Assembly (NCBI RefSeq): GCF_001578105.1 | Contig: NZ_CP014275.1 | Coordinates: 1,612,001 to 1,676,000, forward strand | Direction: 5' to 3' | DNA length: 64,000 nucleotides | DNA from: Martelella sp. AD-3 | GTDB taxonomy: Bacteria; Pseudomonadota; Alphaproteobacteria; Rhizobiales; Rhizobiaceae | Part shown: positions 61,301 to 64,000 of the stretch, piece by piece | Position numbering within the stretch: position 1 is the stretch's first letter | How the letters are laid out: each line of letters starts with the position of its first letter | Notes under the pieces: generated by a model | Told to the model about the DNA's origin: nothing | The model's input: the letters and a program-made list of their open reading frames with translations, nothing else | Database searches by the model: none | Translations under genes and position numbers: made by a program

Positions 61301-61572
61301 GGGCGGAACTGACCGTCGACATGCCCGACAGGATCCTGAGCGGTAACAATCTCGCCGTGCCTGCGCAGGGAAGACGGATCGGCTTTGACCCGCCTTACTT
61401 CGGCCTGACCGGGCTTTCGGTCTCGGCCCAGGGGCTTCGCTTCGGCGACTTCTACGAGATCGCAAACAAGGATGAGAGTGGCTTTGACATCGTGTTCAGG
61501 GATCAGTCCGGCACGCCTATCGAACGCACGTTCGACTATGTCGCCGCCGGCTACGGAAAGGTGCATGCATGA
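58375..61572 (+). CDS. Tail tip host-specificity protein gpJ
   Basis: A 1065-residue central tail-tip protein. It begins with a Gly/Lys-rich segment (GRGGGKGGKSGGSGGYSEAA), then the gpJ core (LRLLFLVSEGVTGGLKDGAK, AVTDNPAWIFHDLVVNDRYG, IDVGQVSKWALYEIARYCDE) and later fibronectin-type repeats (LDPGIYSFRVRSVFAALNQR, RFNIAVIGDVATLTWSPVTA). The C-terminal part should bind the host receptor. Confidence 0.92.
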   Translation: MHDLRISGRGGGKGGKSGGSGGYSEAANTLRSKQTLRLLFLVSEGVTGGLKDGAKSIFFDDVPVQNSDGTFNFEGGSFETRNGFHDQAALSGFPAVENEQGVGVEIKKDLSATRAIANLAATAVRVSIQVPQLIFTDPDNGNVKENAVDIAIDRRTEDGTWSQVRTDTISGKCTSPYVRAYRIPLEGTGPWYIRVRRLSEDANGTTSNNQTYWSSYTVIEDYRLTYPDSAVMGVTLDAAEFGGGAIPTVSVDWAGIEIAVPSNYDPEARSYAGVWDGTFKRAVTDNPAWIFHDLVVNDRYGLGQYIDVGQVSKWALYEIARYCDEAVDDGFGGKEPRYTFNGAITSRDEAINVLTAFAGVFRGMVYWGTGAVTAVCDKPADPVKLVTPANVVDGTFSYQGSALSARHTQVLVRWFDPANNYMPAIEVVEDADAVARYGSRQTEIQAIGCCSRGQAHRYGAWLLDTEQNSTEVVTYRAGLDHADVAPGDVVLVADPSYAGVRYGGRVKAASDDLAAVTLDAPVTLADGDAYTLTVVMPDGSLADRTVTTGAGETETLALSSALPDRPVAGAMWILTGSDAAPRPFRVLSITENDKHQFDVSALIYDATKWDRVEKGLELEPPSFSTYPTGPLLAPSDVTVAEYLYLAGGVSARGAVTIGWSAPNDTRATLYEVQYQGQGGIWLAVGTTESVSIDLQDLDPGIYSFRVRSVFAALNQRSPWATLDAVYLASVLSPPANVERFNIAVIGDVATLTWSPVTALNLSHYVIRYSPELTGVSWRSSGAQLDHVDATSVQIPTRPGTYLIKAVTRQGVESPVATMIQTMVGATPMNAVERFVEQPAWSGSFDGCRAGEPGLRLAEAEAGGLLPSGTYVSSRTINLGSVYTSRVTPVLSVYGQDVDDTMSKWPVLSALDGIVGADASKWNAIMEMRTTDDDPDDAGVHWSDWREAATGDVAARAYQMRLILSSVDDNITPIVARAELTVDMPDRILSGNNLAVPAQGRRIGFDPPYFGLTGLSVSAQGLRFGDFYEIANKDESGFDIVFRDQSGTPIERTFDYVAAGYGKVHA

Positions 61573-62423
61573 CGCAGTATAACAACGTGACGATCGATCC
61601 GACCGTCACCAATGGTTCGCAGCTTGCGGCCAATATCAACAGCTTTCGGGCGGCAAACCTCTCACTGCATAGCGGCGTGGAGCGTCCGGCCTATGCGACC
61701 GGGGGGACGATGTGGATCAGCACCGCCTCCAAACCGTGGAAGCTTTACGTCTTCGACGGGGCGGCCGATGTCGCGATCGGGGAGGTGGATCCGGACGGGC
61801 ACGGCTTTCTGAGCGCCGGCGGAACAGGCTTCACCAACGACCTGATGACGTCCCAAAATGCGGCGGATGCCCGCAACAGGCTCGGCGCTTATGCCAGAAA
61901 CGGCGGAACACTCAGCGGCTATGTCCGGGTGATGTTCGATGGCGCGACGCTGGCCTCGTTCCAGGCCAGCGGTGAGAGCGATGCCCGGATCGAATTCCGC
62001 TCCAACAATGGCGGCAACAGCTATGTCGAGGTCGGTCAGCGCAGCAATGGCGATGGCTTCATCTGGTCGCGGGGACGGGAATATACCTTCGGCAGCGATG
62101 GCCGGCTCTCAAACGGGAGCTGGAACATCTACGCTGACGGCAATGTCGGGGGCTCGGTATGGGGCAACTGGGGCAGTAACGATGCCTTCAACGCCATCTC
62201 CAACCGGATCGAAAGCAGGGCATCGGCTTATGCCATGGGCCGGGCCGCCGCCGGCGCCCGCGTCCAGCACGACAGCGGCACTTATGAGATCGGCACGGTC
62301 CAAACGACCGGCAATACGGTCGACTGCCCGGCCGGCATGTTCATCACCGGCCTGCGTTGCCAGAACTATGACTGGGCGGTGCGCGAGATCTATGTCCGGG
62401 CCAAATATGCGAGGAACCAGTAA
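61569..62423 (+). CDS. Tail fibre-like protein
   Basis: A 284-residue protein with repeated Gly/Asn-rich beta stretches (FLSAGGTGFTNDLMTSQNAA, VGQRSNGDGFIWSRGREYTF, GGSVWGNWGSNDAFNAISNR) typical of tail fibres. The C-terminal domain (VDCPAGMFITGLRCQNYDWA) is probably receptor-facing. It overlaps gpJ by ATGA. Confidence 0.75.
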   Translation: MTQYNNVTIDPTVTNGSQLAANINSFRAANLSLHSGVERPAYATGGTMWISTASKPWKLYVFDGAADVAIGEVDPDGHGFLSAGGTGFTNDLMTSQNAADARNRLGAYARNGGTLSGYVRVMFDGATLASFQASGESDARIEFRSNNGGNSYVEVGQRSNGDGFIWSRGREYTFGSDGRLSNGSWNIYADGNVGGSVWGNWGSNDAFNAISNRIESRASAYAMGRAAAGARVQHDSGTYEIGTVQTTGNTVDCPAGMFITGLRCQNYDWAVREIYVRAKYARNQ

Positions 62424-63067
62424 TGGCGACAACACTCACGCCCGACAGCGCCAATGCGCTCAATCCGGATCTCGATCACGATACGCTCGGCTATCTTCTG
62501 TCGCTGGCCTATCCCGGCGCAGAGCCGGGCAAAGACTTCCGCACGGGTCATATTGTCGATGACGACACCGGCGCGCGCGTCGGCTCCGCCGTGATCCTCG
62601 ACTGGCAGGTCGATGCTGCCTTTCCGACACCGGACGATCTCCACGCCCTGCTTGATGCGCATCACGATGCGGTCGAGGCCTTCGCCCGGGAGCGCGCTAA
62701 CCGCGCGCATCGCCATGCCGTCGATGCCGAACGCGACCGTCGGATTGCGGCGGGTTTTGTCTTCAACGGCGTCCTCTACCAGTCCCGGGCCGCAGACCGG
62801 GAGAACATTGCCGGCGCGGCGACGGCCGCCCTTGGCGCCATGATCGACGGCGCTGAGGCCGGCGACTATCGCTGGCATGGCGGCGCCAGTGACTTTGTGT
62901 GGATTGCCGCCGATAACAGCACGCACAAAATGGATGCGGCGACCCTCTATGCGCTTGGCCAGGCGGCCCTTGCCCACAAGCAGGCGCATATCTTTGCCGC
63001 CCGGGCGCTGAAGGATCTGTCTTCGATCCCGGCCGACTTCGCCTCAGACAGACACTGGCCGGAGTAA
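62423..63067 (+). CDS. DUF4376 tail-associated protein
   Basis: A 214-residue protein. The C-terminal half is a DUF4376 domain (AERDRRIAAGFVFNGVLYQS, YRWHGGASDFVWIAADNSTH, GQAALAHKQAHIFAARALKD), common beside phage tail fibres. The first half is a short fibre-attachment-like segment. Start shares TAATG with the previous stop. Confidence 0.8.
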   Translation: MATTLTPDSANALNPDLDHDTLGYLLSLAYPGAEPGKDFRTGHIVDDDTGARVGSAVILDWQVDAAFPTPDDLHALLDAHHDAVEAFARERANRAHRHAVDAERDRRIAAGFVFNGVLYQSRAADRENIAGAATAALGAMIDGAEAGDYRWHGGASDFVWIAADNSTHKMDAATLYALGQAALAHKQAHIFAARALKDLSSIPADFASDRHWPE

Positions 63068-63071
63068 GACC

Positions 63072-63338
63072 ATGCCATCCCTGACAATCGGACTGAGCCT
63101 TGCGACCATGCGGCCGCCGGGGCGCGGGCGCTGGTGGGCGTCCGCCGCCTTTCCGGCCGTCGACGCCGAAACGGGTCTGACGTTCGGCCCGGCCGCCAAT
63201 CTGGATTTTGGCGGCAACCGTTACGCCATCACCGAAGGCTGGTGGGAACTGCCGGCTTATGCGGCGGGCGATGCCGACGGGATCGGCAGATCGCCGGCCG
63301 CCATTCTTGATTTTTCCACTGACAGATATGCGAGGTGA
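63072..63338 (+). CDS. Small unknown tail-region protein
   Basis: An 88-residue protein (IGLSLATMRPPGRGRWWASA, FGPAANLDFGGNRYAITEGW). No family is recognised; Gly- and Trp-rich, no membrane segment. GGAG precedes the ATG. Its place within the fibre genes suggests a structural role. Confidence 0.55.
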   Translation: MPSLTIGLSLATMRPPGRGRWWASAAFPAVDAETGLTFGPAANLDFGGNRYAITEGWWELPAYAAGDADGIGRSPAAILDFSTDRYAR

Positions 63339-63341
63339 ACC

Positions 63342-64000
63342 ATGCGAAACGCTGGTTTTGCGGAGATGATTGATTTTAGCCGGCCCGGCTCGGCGACCTA
63401 TGTCGGGGCGGATGGGTTGATCCATACGGCTGCGGCCGATGTGCCGCGCTTTGACTATACGAATGGGCGGCGGCAATTGTTGCTGGAGGGGCCTGCAACG
63501 AACCTGCTGACCTACTCTACTGGCCTGGGAGGTCTCGGCAGCTCAAGATGCGTTTCCACTTCCGGTTATCTTGCTCCCGATGGCTCAATGAATGCCGTCC
63601 GGAGCGTTTGTACAGGAGAAACAGATCCGATCCTGGAGCGTGGCGTATCAATAACGCCCTCCGCAGAAACACAGACGTTCTCTGTATGGCTCCGCGTTGT
63701 CGATGCCGTAGGCTTAAAGCCTATTGTCCGATTTTACGCATATGGAGCGACCGGTCTGGAGAGTTTGACGTCAGCAGTTAGTGAGGAACTAACGGACGAA
63801 TGGCGACGGTATAAGTTCGCAGTCAAATGGCCCGAAGACATGGTCAGCACGACTATCCGGTGGCGCTTCGACCCGTTCGATAATTCCATGATAGGGGATA
63901 GCAACTCAAATACGCCCCCTGAGGGCGCAGCAATCGAGCACTGGGGCTGGCAGGTTGAGGAAGGCGAACACGCGACGTCCTACATCCCGACCAGCGGCAG
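63342..64000 (+). CDS. Phage tail/head fibre protein, cut by window end
   Basis: At least 219 residues, with the 3' end outside the window. It begins FAEMIDFSRPGSATYVGADG and RRQLLLEGPATNLLTYSTGL and later has a carbohydrate-binding-like segment ending QVEEGEHATSYIPTSG, the usual signature of phage spike/fibre domains. It starts 3 bases after the previous gene. From about 63545 the local composition is less GC-rich than the rest of the late genes, a hint of module exchange. Confidence 0.75.
   Translation, partial: MRNAGFAEMIDFSRPGSATYVGADGLIHTAAADVPRFDYTNGRRQLLLEGPATNLLTYSTGLGGLGSSRCVSTSGYLAPDGSMNAVRSVCTGETDPILERGVSITPSAETQTFSVWLRVVDAVGLKPIVRFYAYGATGLESLTSAVSEELTDEWRRYKFAVKWPEDMVSTTIRWRFDPFDNSMIGDSNSNTPPEGAAIEHWGWQVEEGEHATSYIPTSG

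Noticed and set aside
1..64000. CRISPR array
   Set aside because: No series of evenly spaced direct repeats was seen, and no Cas-like protein.

Overview
The window looks like a chromosome segment of a member of the Rhizobiales (Hyphomicrobiales, Rhizobiaceae-like). The evidence is the high GC, the palindromic intergenic elements of rhizobial type at both ends of the first gene, CUT1 ABC sugar transporters with Tat-exported binding proteins, and phage genes of a type common in rhizobial lambdoid prophages. No rRNA, tRNA or CRISPR array was seen, and the species cannot be fixed from sequence alone.

Region 1 (1-6.0 kb) is ordinary chromosome with debris: a YdeI-type protein, a Tat-exported beta-carbonic anhydrase, a frameshifted DNA adenine methylase remnant, an intact CHASE4-GGDEF-EAL protein, then two truncated IS3-family copies meeting head to head and a LacI-type regulator remnant.

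Region 2 (6.3-24.5 kb) is a large carbohydrate-use locus. It has a dedicated galactitol-type PTS (HPr-EI fusion, IIB, IIA, IIC), two SorC-type regulators, two adjacent unknown genes, a PfkB kinase, a CUT1 ABC transporter, a DRL-type (1-deoxy-D-xylulose-5-phosphate reductoisomerase-like) oxidoreductase with a SAF domain, and an AcoABC-type TPP-dependent E1/E2 dehydrogenase. GAAC-N4-GTTC-like sites occur in both divergent promoter regions. The gene set fits uptake and phosphorylation of a branched or deoxy sugar, interconversion by the DRL homologue and thiolytic cleavage to acetyl-CoA plus a triose phosphate; 2-C-methyl-D-erythritol is a candidate substrate. This pathway is inference.

Region 3 (24.5-26.3 kb) is decayed: an IS3-family element with a frameshifted orfA and truncated orfB runs in frame into the C-terminal part of a LysR regulator.

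Region 4 (26.3-64 kb, right end outside the window) is a lambda-like siphovirus prophage. The left end has a tyrosine integrase, then an AT-richer cargo with a small Cys/His protein and a two-gene module (HD plus Hsp90-like ATPase protein, then a SLATT-like two-helix membrane protein) that looks like an undescribed defence system. An intact IS21-family element separates this cargo from a leftward operon ending in a PrtN-type activator. A CI/LexA-like repressor and a Cro-like protein are flanked by four copies of a GTGC-N5-GCAC operator. Replication-type genes and a NusG-like antiterminator precede an intrinsic terminator, and the late operon follows: terminase, gpW, portal, S49 protease, scaffold-like protein, decoration protein, capsid, connectors, tail tube, G/T chaperone with a -1 frameshift site, tape measure, and gpM, L, K, I and J homologues, then fibres. 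A reverse-strand cassette (DUF2442 protein, HicB-like protein, HigA, HigB) sits between gpK and gpI.
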